In this document: positions 22,319 to 30,626 of the stretch, piece by piece
Layout: the number at the start of each line of letters is the position of its first letter
Numbering within the stretch: the first letter of the stretch is position 1
Position numbers and translations under genes: made by a program
DNA from: JANQPX01 sp039197065
GTDB lineage: Bacteria; Pseudomonadota; Alphaproteobacteria; Geminicoccales; Geminicoccaceae
Length of the DNA: 31,066 nucleotides
Direction: 5' to 3'
Assembly: GCA_039197065.1 (NCBI GenBank)
Contig: JBCCUL010000013.1
Span: 1 to 31,066, forward strand
Notes under the pieces: model-generated
The model's input: the letters and a program-made list of their open reading frames with translations, nothing else
The model's database searches: none
What the model was told of the DNA's origin: nothing

Positions 22319-24196
22319 ATGTCGAGCCATCAGCCATCCGAGATCCCGCCGCCAGCCCCTATATTCGGCTACGGCCATTACCCGTTGGCGGCGACGCCGT
22401 TCCTGGTGATCTTTTTGATCATGCCCTGCGAGTTGTTCTTCAATCAGGCCGATGAGTGGGATCTCGAACTTGGCCAGCTCGTCATGCTGCCGCTTACGGG
22501 CATGCTCGGCTTCCTGGCAACATGTCTGTTCCTGAGCCTGCTCGCGCGAAAATATCGATGGCTTGCTGCGGGGATTGCCGCCGGGTTGTTCGTCCTGGGT
22601 TGCTACTTGCTGCTGGCGGATCTCTACGCACCCGTCCAGATGGCGGCGATGGAGGGCGCAGCGCTCGCGAGCGACGAGCCGCTCAAATATACCCTGCTAG
22701 AAATGGCCATCGCCGTGCTCGCGCTTGGCGGCCTGTTTGTCCTTCTTAGGGGCAAAGGGGCTCGGGTCGCCATCGCGTTCTCAACCCTCCTAGCACTCGT
22801 CAGCTTCGGCTATGGCGGCGTCGTGCTGGCCAATCTCACCCATGCCGAGCCCGATCTCACGAAAGCGCCTGCTGTCGCCGAAACGGGCGCGGGCAATGTC
22901 TATCATATCGTGCTCGACCGCATGCAGACCGACGCCTTTCTCGACGCCGTCGATCGATTGGACTTGCGTTCGAGCTTCGAGGGCTTCGATCTGTTTTCGA
23001 ACAATGTCGCCAACTACCTGACCACCCATCCGTCACGTGCCAGCTATTTGAGCGGCACCTTCTACCACGTGGGCAAGTTCAAGGACTGGCATACCGAGAT
23101 CTGGCGCGAGCAGGGCATTCAAAAACTGCTTTCGGATCAAGGCTATCGTATCTGGAATTACGTGCCGTTTCGCCAATGGCGGGACCGAGACGTCGACATC
23201 TTCAAATACAGCATCGATCTCTATGAAGAGAAAAACGGCATTGCCGGCAGCGGCTTTGCCGACTTCGTCACGCTCTGGCTGCTGCGTCTGGCGCCCAACG
23301 CTCTGACCAACGAGGCCATAGCACCGATCGAAAGCGTCCGCGATCGCCTCGTCGCCTTGTTGGATCGGTCAGCGACCGGCGGCTTTACGAGGTCAGACCA
23401 ACCCGCGGAATACGGTCGTCCCGAGGATGACGTTCGTTCCGCAGGCGACGTTCGCCTGACGATCGAACAGGGCATTCAGGTGGTCGCCAGCAAGCAGATG
23501 GTCGAGCAGATGGTCGCCGATGAGGCCAGCCGCGGTGATGCTGGCAACTATGTCTATCTGCACGCCGTCATGCCCCATCATCCCTATGTCTTCAAAGAAG
23601 ACTGCCTCTATTGGGATGTCTTGGCGACAGCATTGGACGCTGCCGGCAGGAGGCAGGCCTATCTCGATCAGTCCGCCTGTTCGGTTCGGCTGATCAAGGC
23701 CTTTCTCGATCGCCTGCATGATCTCGGCCGTTACGATGACGCGACGATTCTGATCCATGCGGACACCGGTGCAGAAGAGGGCTTCATGGCCGATCCGCCT
23801 GACTACCGTATTTCGGGGAGCACCCTCGGCTGGGCCAATGGCACGATCCTGTCAGGCGCCAGCGCACTCCTGATGATCAAGCGGCCGGGTGGCCGCGGGC
23901 CCTTGCGCGAACGGGAGCAGGTCACGCAGCTGGTCGACCTCTTTCCTACCCTTGTCGACATCCTCGACATGGAGGACATGACCGCTGCTGCCGTTCATGG
24001 CCGCTCGGTCTATGCCGGCCATCCTGCACAGAGCGATGTCCGCATCAGCTTCGATCCAGAGGAACGCTGGGGCGATGATTACATCGATGTGCGCATCGAC
24101 ACGCCGGACGATCTCGCCCGCTCGAAGCTCACCGTGGTCGGCCCGACCCTGGAACCGGACCATTGGCGTGAAGCGATCAGGAACGCAAAGCCGTAA
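22319..24196 (+). CDS. Membrane-anchored sulfatase-like (alkaline phosphatase superfamily) protein
   Basis: The 625-residue protein has about five membrane helices up to residue 173, then a large periplasmic domain of the sulfatase/phosphoethanolamine-transferase type. Seen in order: VYHIVLDRMQ with metal-binding D200, TTHPSRASYLSG (235-246) at the nucleophile region, MPHHP (418-422), a HADTG element (480-484) where relatives have a DHG motif, and LVDLFPTLVDIL (538-549). The formylglycine CxPxR signature is absent, so it is not a classical sulfatase; a threonine or serine nucleophile is likely. The loss of the histidine in the usual DHG makes the metal site odd. I infer a role in modifying a surface glycopolymer or lipid. 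The ATG at 22319 lies eight bases after the methyltransferase stop. Confidence 0.8.
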   Translation: MSSHQPSEIPPPAPIFGYGHYPLAATPFLVIFLIMPCELFFNQADEWDLELGQLVMLPLTGMLGFLATCLFLSLLARKYRWLAAGIAAGLFVLGCYLLLADLYAPVQMAAMEGAALASDEPLKYTLLEMAIAVLALGGLFVLLRGKGARVAIAFSTLLALVSFGYGGVVLANLTHAEPDLTKAPAVAETGAGNVYHIVLDRMQTDAFLDAVDRLDLRSSFEGFDLFSNNVANYLTTHPSRASYLSGTFYHVGKFKDWHTEIWREQGIQKLLSDQGYRIWNYVPFRQWRDRDVDIFKYSIDLYEEKNGIAGSGFADFVTLWLLRLAPNALTNEAIAPIESVRDRLVALLDRSATGGFTRSDQPAEYGRPEDDVRSAGDVRLTIEQGIQVVASKQMVEQMVADEASRGDAGNYVYLHAVMPHHPYVFKEDCLYWDVLATALDAAGRRQAYLDQSACSVRLIKAFLDRLHDLGRYDDATILIHADTGAEEGFMADPPDYRISGSTLGWANGTILSGASALLMIKRPGGRGPLREREQVTQLVDLFPTLVDILDMEDMTAAAVHGRSVYAGHPAQSDVRISFDPEERWGDDYIDVRIDTPDDLARSKLTVVGPTLEPDHWREAIRNAKP

Positions 24197-24265
24197 CCAG
24201 GGACCTGGAGCTTGTGTCTCAAAAGTGGGCTCTGAGTTCTTTCGCTCGACAGGCTTCGGATCGGA

Positions 24266-24895
24266 TTACTTCTGCGGCTGAAAGTCCTTGCTCGCGAGCA
24301 GTACTGCGGCGGCGATCATAAGCGAGCCGCAGACCTTGTTGATCAAGCCCGTCCCGTACCGACTGAGAAGGGATGCGGTGCGAATGCCGAACATGCCCCA
24401 GAGAACCAGGATGACGCCATCCACGACGATATAGGTGCCGCCCAGAATGAGGAGCTGCGGCAAGATCGGCGAGGATGGGTCGATAAACTGCGGAAACAGC
24501 GCCCCGAAAAAGACGACGGCGAAGGGATTGGCCATCGAGGTAATGAAGCCCTGCCGATAGAGACGGGCAGGGGTGCCCGTATCGCTGGCCTCGACGCCTG
24601 AAGCGCCTCCCTTGGCGCGAAAGAGCTGAATGCCGATCCAGGCGAGGTAGGCAACGCCGATCCACTTGATCCAGATGAACGCGCTTGCAGACGTCGCGAT
24701 GACCGCAGCCAGTCCAAACGCCGCGCAGGTCATTTGAACGGCGTTGGCGGTAAGGTCGCCTGCAATCGTCAGGGCGCTGCGCTTCAGCCCATAGCGGATG
24801 CTGTTCGAGACGATCAGCAGCTGGCTGGTATCGGGTGGGGACGCGAAGAAAACGCCGACTGCGGCGAGATAAAGAAGGTAGACCTCAAGCGTCAT
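24266..24895 (-). CDS. LysE-family exporter
   Basis: The 209-residue protein has six predicted helices and the LysE/RhtB pattern: PPDTSQLLIVSNSIRYG at residues 20-36, an acidic D47 in the second segment (TIAGDLTANAVQM) and the hydrophobic C-terminal half. Family members export amino acids such as lysine, arginine or homoserine lactones. It lies 54 bases downstream of the aldo/keto reductase on the same strand and converges on the sulfatase-like gene. The substrate is not predictable. Confidence 0.9.
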   Translation of the reverse strand: MTLEVYLLYLAAVGVFFASPPDTSQLLIVSNSIRYGLKRSALTIAGDLTANAVQMTCAAFGLAAVIATSASAFIWIKWIGVAYLAWIGIQLFRAKGGASGVEASDTGTPARLYRQGFITSMANPFAVVFFGALFPQFIDPSSPILPQLLILGGTYIVVDGVILVLWGMFGIRTASLLSRYGTGLINKVCGSLMIAAAVLLASKDFQPQK

Positions 24896-24949
24896 GCGAT
24901 GTCGCCCTTTTCTTTTGGCTCTGAAGACGCCAATGCATGCAGGAGTGGG

Positions 24950-25819
24950 TTAGAGACCGAAGATCGATTGCAGCCCCGCCCTGTCGCTCATGGCCGCCAT
25001 GACGTGATCTTCGGGGGCTGCCGCACCCAGCTCGTCCGCCGCACGCAGCACGATCGGCAGGAGATCGACGTCGCCCACCGAGTTCAGGAAAAAGCCCCGG
25101 TGGGCGAGGACCCACTGCACCGCCGCCTGGATATCGTCTTCATCCTCCAGCGGCTGATACCAGGTGTTGCGGTTCTGGTGCATGCCCGCACTCCAGGCAC
25201 CGCGCGCGATCGACTTGATGGTCTGCACCGCGACGTTCTTCTCCTCGCAAAGCGCCACCGTCGTTTTGAAGTCGCGCGAATAGTTCGGATGCTTCGAGGC
25301 GAACCAGTTCCAGGGCATCAGCACCGAGTCGAAGTCGAAACGCTCCAGACTCTTTCGGTGCATCGCCGCCACCGTCCAGCCGTGGCCGGTAACGCCGATA
25401 TGGTCGACGTAAACCTGCTTTTGCGCTTCCAGGATCGCCTCGAGCGCGCCGCCCGGTGCAAAGGCGCGCTCCCAATCGTCGGGATGGATCAGGGCGTGCA
25501 GCTGCAGGAGGTCGAGCCGGTTGGTGCGCAGGCGCTCGAGCGATCGCTGGATCTGCGCTTTGCAGCCGTCATAGTCGAACTGATCGGTCTTGGTCGCGAG
25601 GAAGAAATCGCCCCGCGCACGCTCCATCCAGGGGCCGATTCTGAGTTCGGCATCGCCATAGCGGGGTGCTGTGTCGATGTGATTGACGCCGTAACGATAG
25701 AGAAGATCGAGGGTCTGGTCCGCGGTCTTCTGATCGACGTTCTTGAGCGCAGCGGCACCGAAGATCACGGCGGAACTCATATGACCGGTCCGCCCGAACG
25801 CGCGTTTTTCGATGCCCAT
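24950..25819 (-). CDS. Aldo/keto reductase
   Basis: The 289-residue protein is a complete aldo/keto reductase barrel with the catalytic tetrad D49, Y54, K77 and H108 (HIDTAPRYGDAE, ATKTD, LQLHAL). It reduces aldehydes or ketones with NADPH. The ATG at 25819 has AAGGGGG six bases upstream; an in-frame TTG two codons before it has no such spacing. The short C-terminal helix and the NWFASKHPN segment are typical of the soluble family. It is probably the first gene of a pair with LysE. No substrate can be named. Confidence 0.92.
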   Translation of the reverse strand: MGIEKRAFGRTGHMSSAVIFGAAALKNVDQKTADQTLDLLYRYGVNHIDTAPRYGDAELRIGPWMERARGDFFLATKTDQFDYDGCKAQIQRSLERLRTNRLDLLQLHALIHPDDWERAFAPGGALEAILEAQKQVYVDHIGVTGHGWTVAAMHRKSLERFDFDSVLMPWNWFASKHPNYSRDFKTTVALCEEKNVAVQTIKSIARGAWSAGMHQNRNTWYQPLEDEDDIQAAVQWVLAHRGFFLNSVGDVDLLPIVLRAADELGAAAPEDHVMAAMSDRAGLQSIFGL

Positions 25820-25880
25820 GCTCAACCCCCTTAAACTCCAAACCCAGCTATCGATGGTGCTGTAGATCAGGCGTCACCGT

Positions 25881-25904
25881 CAACATCGGAGGGCTAAGAT
25901 GTTG
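25881..25904. promoter_or_regulatory. Candidate operator between the aldo/keto reductase and the SGNH gene
   Basis: CAACATC at 25881-25887 and GATGTTG at 25898-25904 form a 7-bp dyad with a 10-base spacer. It lies about 60 bases upstream of the aldo/keto reductase start in the 186-base divergent gap. It could be an operator or a hairpin; nothing more can be said. Confidence 0.35.
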
Positions 25905-26005
25905 GTCAAATAGAGCTTCATTAGATTTGGATGGCGCGGCGGCCGTAATCACACTAAAGAGACTGTCATAATCAAAATGAACTAATCGACAGGGCGGAAA
26001 AATTC

Positions 26006-27112
26006 ATGCGCGCCATTATCCTGACAGTGTTCTGCAGCTGTCTCGCCGGAGCCCTCATCATCGAGGCCTATCTACGCTTCGACGACTACAGTGCGATTGC
26101 AGCCGACTATGTCTATCACGAATGGGACGGACGAGAGCGGCGGGTCATGGCGACCGCCGACGACCTCGCCGATCCCAGAAAACCGATCGTGGTGCTCGGC
26201 GATAGCATGGTCGCCGGCATCAACTGCGGACGGGAGCAGAACCTGGTCGGCCATTTTGCGCGCGCCATGCAGCCGGTTGCAGCCGACCATAAGGCCATCA
26301 ATCTCGGATCGGCCAATAGCTCGGTCTTCGCTTATCTCGATCAGCTCCAGGGATATATCGCAGGCGAGGGCGTCCCTGCCGGCCTGATCGTCATGCTCTA
26401 TGCCAATGACACCGACGTTATCGAGTCGCGCATGTGCCCCGTCGCCGATGTGATCGAGCGGGCAAGCGGCCTTTCGACATCTGAAAAAGCGGACATCCGT
26501 GACTTCTGCCGGGATGCCGAGGTCGGCAAGCCGGCGCATGACGGTGCCGACCCCTGGTTCACGATCGGCGGTCCGGTCGATCGCTGGCTTCACAGTGTTT
26601 CCTATGCCTATCGGTTCTCTCGCGAAAGCGCGGCCGCGCTTGCGGTATCGCTGAGCGGTGGTGAGCCGATCGGACGGCTTCGCTATCCTAGCCTCTGGTC
26701 CGATCCGGACAGCCTGGAGTTTCGCCTGATCGTATCCGGCATGCAGAAAATCAAGGCCATCGCCGATGAAATCGACATGCCGATGATGGTGGCCTTCTTC
26801 CCGCCGGTCGAGTTTCTCTCGATCGACAATCCGATGTATGCAGCGACCGAAATCGCCAGGCATGAGCTCGGCGCGCAGCTCGATCTTCCCGTGCTCAACG
26901 GCTTCGATGCCTATCTCGACGATCCGCGCGCTGAGCGTAATATGGCGCGCTCGCTGACCGATGCTCATCCAAGCTGTCTCGGGCACCGGATCTTAGCGGA
27001 ATGGCTCGTCGATAAGTTCGAGGAAGCCGGCGGGTTCGACGCTCCTTCAAGCCGAAGCCCCGCCGTCGTGACACGAGATTCCGCGATTTTAGCCCGGCCA
27101 GCCAATGATTGA
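26006..27112 (+). CDS. Membrane-anchored SGNH-type hydrolase/acyltransferase-like protein
   Basis: The 368-residue protein begins with one hydrophobic helix (AIILTVFCSCLAGALIIEAYL) that anchors it, with the rest likely periplasmic. The SGNH pattern is visible: block I VVLGDSMVAG with S67, block II NLGSANS, block III LYANDTD with N134, and the C-terminal DAH (D319 and H321) before PSCLGHRILAEW. Such enzymes hydrolyse or transfer acyl groups, often acetyl on polysaccharides. It lies 187 bases from the divergent aldo/keto reductase. Its neighbourhood with the sulfatase-like cassette suggests surface-glycan modification, but it is a separate transcript. Confidence 0.78.
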   Translation: MRAIILTVFCSCLAGALIIEAYLRFDDYSAIAADYVYHEWDGRERRVMATADDLADPRKPIVVLGDSMVAGINCGREQNLVGHFARAMQPVAADHKAINLGSANSSVFAYLDQLQGYIAGEGVPAGLIVMLYANDTDVIESRMCPVADVIERASGLSTSEKADIRDFCRDAEVGKPAHDGADPWFTIGGPVDRWLHSVSYAYRFSRESAAALAVSLSGGEPIGRLRYPSLWSDPDSLEFRLIVSGMQKIKAIADEIDMPMMVAFFPPVEFLSIDNPMYAATEIARHELGAQLDLPVLNGFDAYLDDPRAERNMARSLTDAHPSCLGHRILAEWLVDKFEEAGGFDAPSSRSPAVVTRDSAILARPAND

Positions 27113-27283
27113 CGACCTCATCGGAATGATCCAGGGCCACGCCCAAAGACTTGGCCGCATACCGCCGATCTTGGTCAAAGAGGTCGGAATAACATGAGGT
27201 GGCCACGCCACAGGAAGATTGACATTCCGAACCGGGCATGATGCCGGTGTGAGGTTGATGGTGTGTTTTCCTCGGGATGAACC
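27113..27283. other. Intergenic region before the GMC oxidoreductase gene
   Basis: This 171-base gap contains TTGACA at 27219-27224 and the dyad GGCAT-G-ATGCC at 27235-27245, which could be promoter and operator of the GMC gene, though no good -10 fits. A 30-codon frame (27105-27197) overlapping the SGNH stop is open but has no recognisable content. Confidence 0.3.
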
Positions 27284-28918
27284 ATGGCCAAAGGCAATGA
27301 TGACGGCAGTGAACTCATCGGCAGCTTCGACTACATCGTGGTCGGCGCCGGCACGGCGGGCTGCCTGCTCGCCAATCGGCTGAGCGCCGATCCCGGCAAG
27401 AAGGTCCTGCTGCTCGAGGCCGGCGGCAAGGATAACTGGATCTGGTTCCACATCCCGGTCGGCTATCTCTACAGCCAGGGCAATCCGCGCGCCGATTGGT
27501 GCTTCAAGACCGAGCCGGATCCCGGCCTGAACGGACGCTCACTCAACTACGCACGCGGCAAGGTTCTCGGTGGCTGTTCCGCGATCAACGGCATGATCTA
27601 CATGCGCGGCCAGGCGGCCGACTATGATCACTGGCGCCAGCTCGGCAATGTCGGCTGGTCTTGGGATGACGTGCTGCCGATCTTCAAGACAACCGAGGAT
27701 CATTTCGCCGGTCAAAGCGATCTGCACGGTGCCGGCGGCGAATGGCGGGTCGAGGAGCCGAGAACGAGCTGGGCCATTCTCGACGCCTTCAGAGACGCCG
27801 CCGCCGAAGCTGGCATTCCCCGGATCGAGGACTTCAACCGTGGTGACAATGAGGGCTGCGCCTATTTTCAGGTGAACCAGCGAAAGGGCATTCGCTGGCA
27901 TGCCGCAAAGGCCTTCCTGAAGCCCGCCAAGGAACGGTCCAATCTCACCATTCTCACCCATGCGCAGACCGAGCGGCTTCTTCTCGACGGCAAACGCGTG
28001 GCAGGCGTGCAATTCCGTCAGGGCGATGTGTCGAAGCGCGCCGCGGCCAATGCGTCGGTGATCCTTTCGGCAGGCGCCATCGGTTCGCCGCAGATCCTGC
28101 AGCTCTCCGGCATAGGTCCAGCCGCGCTCCTCGGCGAGCATGGCATCGACGTTCGCCACGAACTGAATGGCGTCGGTGAAAACCTGCAGGACCATCTGCA
28201 GCTTCGCCTCGCCTATAAAGTCCAGAACATCGAGACCCTGAACGAGAAGACCCAGAGCCTCTTCGGCAAAGCCATGATGGCGCTCGATTATGCGCTCTTT
28301 CGAAGGGGACCGCTTTCCATGGCGCCGTCGCAGCTTGGCGCCTTTGCGAAGTCATCGGACGAGTTCGCCACGGCCAATCTGCAGTATCACATCCAGCCGC
28401 TCAGCCTAGGCAAGTTCGGCGAGGATCTGCATCCCTTTCCCGCCTTCACGGCGTCGGTGTGCAATCTCCGCCCGGAAAGTCGCGGCCATATCAGGATCAA
28501 AGGGAGGGATCCGAGCCTCGCGCCTGAGATCCAGCTCAACTATCTCTCGACCCATGGGGACCGCAAGGTCGCGGCGGATGCCATTCGTCTCACCCGGAAG
28601 ATCGTTCTGGAGACCGAGGCGATGAAACCCTATCAGCCCGAAGAGTTCATGCCCGGCCTCTTAGCCCATACGGAAGAGGAACTGGTCAAGGCCGCCGGCG
28701 ACATCGGCACCACCATTTTCCATCCCGTCAGCACCTGCAAAATGGGGAGCGACCCGCTCTCGGTTGTGGACGATCGACTGCGTGTCCACGGCCTTGAACG
28801 CCTGCGCATCGCCGATGCGTCGATCATGCCGACCATCACCTCCGGCAACACCAATTCGCCCACATTGATGATCGCGGAAAAAGCGGCGTCGATGATCCTT
28901 GAAGATGCGAAGGGGTAG
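27284..28918 (+). CDS. GMC-family FAD-dependent oxidoreductase (choline dehydrogenase-like)
   Basis: The 544-residue protein is a full-length glucose-methanol-choline oxidoreductase. It has the FAD loop VVGAGTAGCLLANRL (21-26 is GAGTAG), signature 1 GKVLGGCSAINGMIYMRG, signature 2 GAIGSPQILQLSGIG, and the catalytic His-Asn pair in the FHPVSTCKMG and SGNTNSPT elements near the C terminus. It oxidises an alcohol to an aldehyde. Sequence alone does not separate choline from other alcohols, and no betB or betI lies nearby, so I do not call it betA. It converges on the cupin gene at 28955. Confidence 0.93.
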   Translation: MAKGNDDGSELIGSFDYIVVGAGTAGCLLANRLSADPGKKVLLLEAGGKDNWIWFHIPVGYLYSQGNPRADWCFKTEPDPGLNGRSLNYARGKVLGGCSAINGMIYMRGQAADYDHWRQLGNVGWSWDDVLPIFKTTEDHFAGQSDLHGAGGEWRVEEPRTSWAILDAFRDAAAEAGIPRIEDFNRGDNEGCAYFQVNQRKGIRWHAAKAFLKPAKERSNLTILTHAQTERLLLDGKRVAGVQFRQGDVSKRAAANASVILSAGAIGSPQILQLSGIGPAALLGEHGIDVRHELNGVGENLQDHLQLRLAYKVQNIETLNEKTQSLFGKAMMALDYALFRRGPLSMAPSQLGAFAKSSDEFATANLQYHIQPLSLGKFGEDLHPFPAFTASVCNLRPESRGHIRIKGRDPSLAPEIQLNYLSTHGDRKVAADAIRLTRKIVLETEAMKPYQPEEFMPGLLAHTEEELVKAAGDIGTTIFHPVSTCKMGSDPLSVVDDRLRVHGLERLRIADASIMPTITSGNTNSPTLMIAEKAASMILEDAKG

Positions 28919-28954
28919 AGCCCCTAGAGCGCTCTCCGCCGTTATGTGATGCGT

Positions 28955-29635
28955 TCAGGCCGTTGCCGGCGGTTTCGCAAATCGGAGGTGACCGCTCTTG
29001 ATCCAGACCTTGGCGCCATCTGGACCGGATGTCGCACTGGCCTGCTGGCCGATCGGCAGGCGCAGCCAGGAATGCCGGCGAAGCGTCTCACCGCTCTCCT
29101 CGAAGCTGCCTTCCAGGACAAAAAGCTCGGCGCCGCCTTCGCTATCGATATCGACAATACTGTCGGGCGCCCAATGCTCGAGACGAACGGTTTCCCGCGC
29201 ATCCTGAAACAAGGGTGAAACCTCGACTCCCGGTCTCGCTGCATCGGCCACCTTGCCGAGCTTGTTCATGTCGATGCGAACATGTGTTCGGTCTTCGAGG
29301 TCGAACTGCCAGAGCTTCACCATAATCACGCAGCCCGGCTCCGAGCCCGGCGTATGGCTGGACTGGGGCGGGTTACGAATATAGGAGCCGGCCGGGAAGT
29401 CGCCATGCTCGTCCTGAAAGACGCCGTCGAGCACGATGAACTCCTCGCCGCCGGTATGCACGTGGGGTGAGAACTGGCTGCCCGGATCGTAGCGAACGAT
29501 GGTGGTCGCACGCGCCACCTCGTCACCGATCCTATCCAGCATGCGTCGGCTGACGCCGGCCATGGGCGATTGCTGCCAGGGCAGGTCGTCGCCGTGCATC
29601 ACGACCCGTTTCGTGAAGTCGGCATTCAGATCCAT
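28955..29635 (-). CDS. Double-cupin protein (ChrR-like cupin family)
   Basis: The 226-residue protein has two cupin repeats. The first keeps the metal ligands H58, H60, E64 and H94 (SPHVHTGGEEF and SSHTPG), as in ChrR-type anti-sigma or dioxygenase-like cupins. The second (AELFVLEGSFEESGE, HSWLRLPIG) keeps fewer ligands and is probably structural. AAGGAA precedes the ATG. A catalytic or sensing role with a bound metal is likely; the substrate is unknown. No sigma-factor gene adjoins it, so the ChrR regulatory role is doubtful. Two related 30-bp sequences lie in its upstream region. Confidence 0.85.
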   Translation of the reverse strand: MDLNADFTKRVVMHGDDLPWQQSPMAGVSRRMLDRIGDEVARATTIVRYDPGSQFSPHVHTGGEEFIVLDGVFQDEHGDFPAGSYIRNPPQSSHTPGSEPGCVIMVKLWQFDLEDRTHVRIDMNKLGKVADAARPGVEVSPLFQDARETVRLEHWAPDSIVDIDSEGGAELFVLEGSFEESGETLRRHSWLRLPIGQQASATSGPDGAKVWIKSGHLRFAKPPATA

Positions 29636-29660
29636 CGCGTCGTTCCTTCGCTGCCGGAGG

Positions 29661-29690
29661 TGTGATCACATCAATGATATGACCACATCA
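29661..29690 (+). repeat. 30-bp inverted repeat, copy 1, with two TGATGTGRTCA-like sites
   Basis: On the minus strand it reads TGATGTGGTCA, a six-base spacer and TGATGTGATCA. The second is a perfect TGAT-GTG-ATCA dyad, the pattern of FadR-type GntR operators. The copy at 29786-29815 has 25 of 30 bases in common in the opposite orientation. It lies 25 bases upstream of the cupin start, a likely place for repression. Confidence 0.6.
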
Positions 29691-29785
29691 ATTCATTCCC
29701 ACCGTCAACGCAGGAAACGACGTTACGTCGCCAAGTATTTTGGACGGGCGTCCAGGGGATCTTCCAAAGCGGTCCGCTCCACCAG

Positions 29786-29815
29786 CGAGGTGGTCGTATC
29801 ATTGATGTAGTCACA
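29786..29815 (-). repeat. 30-bp inverted repeat, copy 2
   Basis: It matches copy 1 in reverse orientation at 25 of 30 positions and contains TGATGTAGTCA at 29803-29813. About 95 bases separate the copies, so looping by one regulator, or a former divergent promoter, are possible readings. The gene now on this side points toward the repeat, not away from it. Confidence 0.55.
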
Positions 29816-29861
29816 TCAGGAGACGGCCACCTTTGCACCGGGCCTGCCTGGTCGGCTTCGC

Positions 29862-30626
29862 CTATTTCACGCCTGAGGTGCAGCAGCCATTGAAGCGTGC
29901 CGGCGGCACTGCGTCCTTCAAAAAGCACTGTTTTGCGCCCGCCACTTGGGTCCATGCCTTGCAAGCGCTGTCGGCCTGACAGGCTTGCTGACATTCGCCT
30001 GCGGTTCTCCCGGGGAGAAATCGCAGATCCGAGCCCGGCCGGTCCACGAAAGGCTCATAGGGTGGTTGAATCAGCGCCGATTGACGCCGGTAGGCACAAA
30101 GCCTGCGCATCCGCTGCGTATCGCAGTGAGCGACGTAACCCGACGAAAGACGCTGGTGGACGCTTGGCGCGCCCGTGCCCGTCGAACAGTTGCCGGCCCC
30201 GCGTGTAGCTGCGAAGACCTCGGTGACGACGGTGCGCGCATTGATCGACGCTCCGCCCGGAGAACAGCAGACCGTAAGCTCCAACTCGTCTTTGATGTCC
30301 CACACCGTGTAGCCGATGATGCCCGAGCCGCGGCATTCCTCCGGCTGCCGGTTTCGCCGATTGCGATCCTCCCAGTGAGCCTGGACGCATCGTCCCGCCG
30401 TCTCCACCGCCCGTTCCCGGCATCTATTGGGCACGTTGCTGCCGCAGCTGCCACGCGTCTCGAAATAGCCGAAGCGAAGAATCCTGCTCGATGCTGCGCC
30501 ATCGATCGTTTTGATGTCCGCTTCATAATAGCTCTGACAATGTCGCGTGGCGGCCTCCGCTGACCCGGCCGCCAGAGATGAGCAGAAAACAACGGCGGCC
30601 AGCATGACGATCGCGCGAATGGGCAT
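29862..30626 (-). CDS. Secreted cysteine-rich protein with C-terminal PAN/apple domain
   Basis: The 254-residue protein has a 26-residue signal peptide (ending GSAEA before ATRHC) and a C-terminal PAN_4-type domain from about residue 200 (RTAGECQQACQADSACKAWTQV, then KQCFLKD and FNGCCTSG), a fold that binds carbohydrate or protein. The middle 170 residues contain about eight cysteines in a pattern I do not recognise (CGSNVPNRCRERAVETAGRC, then a CC pair). It is exported to the periplasm or surface. The ATG follows GAGGA. It has no partner in the same transcript. Confidence 0.8.
   Translation of the reverse strand: MPIRAIVMLAAVVFCSSLAAGSAEAATRHCQSYYEADIKTIDGAASSRILRFGYFETRGSCGSNVPNRCRERAVETAGRCVQAHWEDRNRRNRQPEECRGSGIIGYTVWDIKDELELTVCCSPGGASINARTVVTEVFAATRGAGNCSTGTGAPSVHQRLSSGYVAHCDTQRMRRLCAYRRQSALIQPPYEPFVDRPGSDLRFLPGRTAGECQQACQADSACKAWTQVAGAKQCFLKDAVPPARFNGCCTSGVK

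Noticed and set aside
24198..24209. CCAGG-GA-CCTGG as a terminator between the sulfatase-like and LysE genes
   Set aside because: The stem is only five base pairs and lacks a T run on either strand.
27105..27197. A 30-codon frame overlapping the stop of the SGNH gene
   Set aside because: It has a passable composition but no recognised motif, no ribosome site of its own and no continuation; too weak to call a gene.
27284..29635. Glycine betaine synthesis locus (betA with partner)
   Set aside because: The GMC enzyme is choline-dehydrogenase-like, but betB, betI and betC are absent and the neighbour is a cupin, so a specific betaine role is not supported.
28955..29635. ChrR-type anti-sigma factor
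   Set aside because: The cupin pattern is similar, but there is no extracytoplasmic sigma-factor gene beside it and the N-terminal zinc-binding anti-sigma domain is missing.
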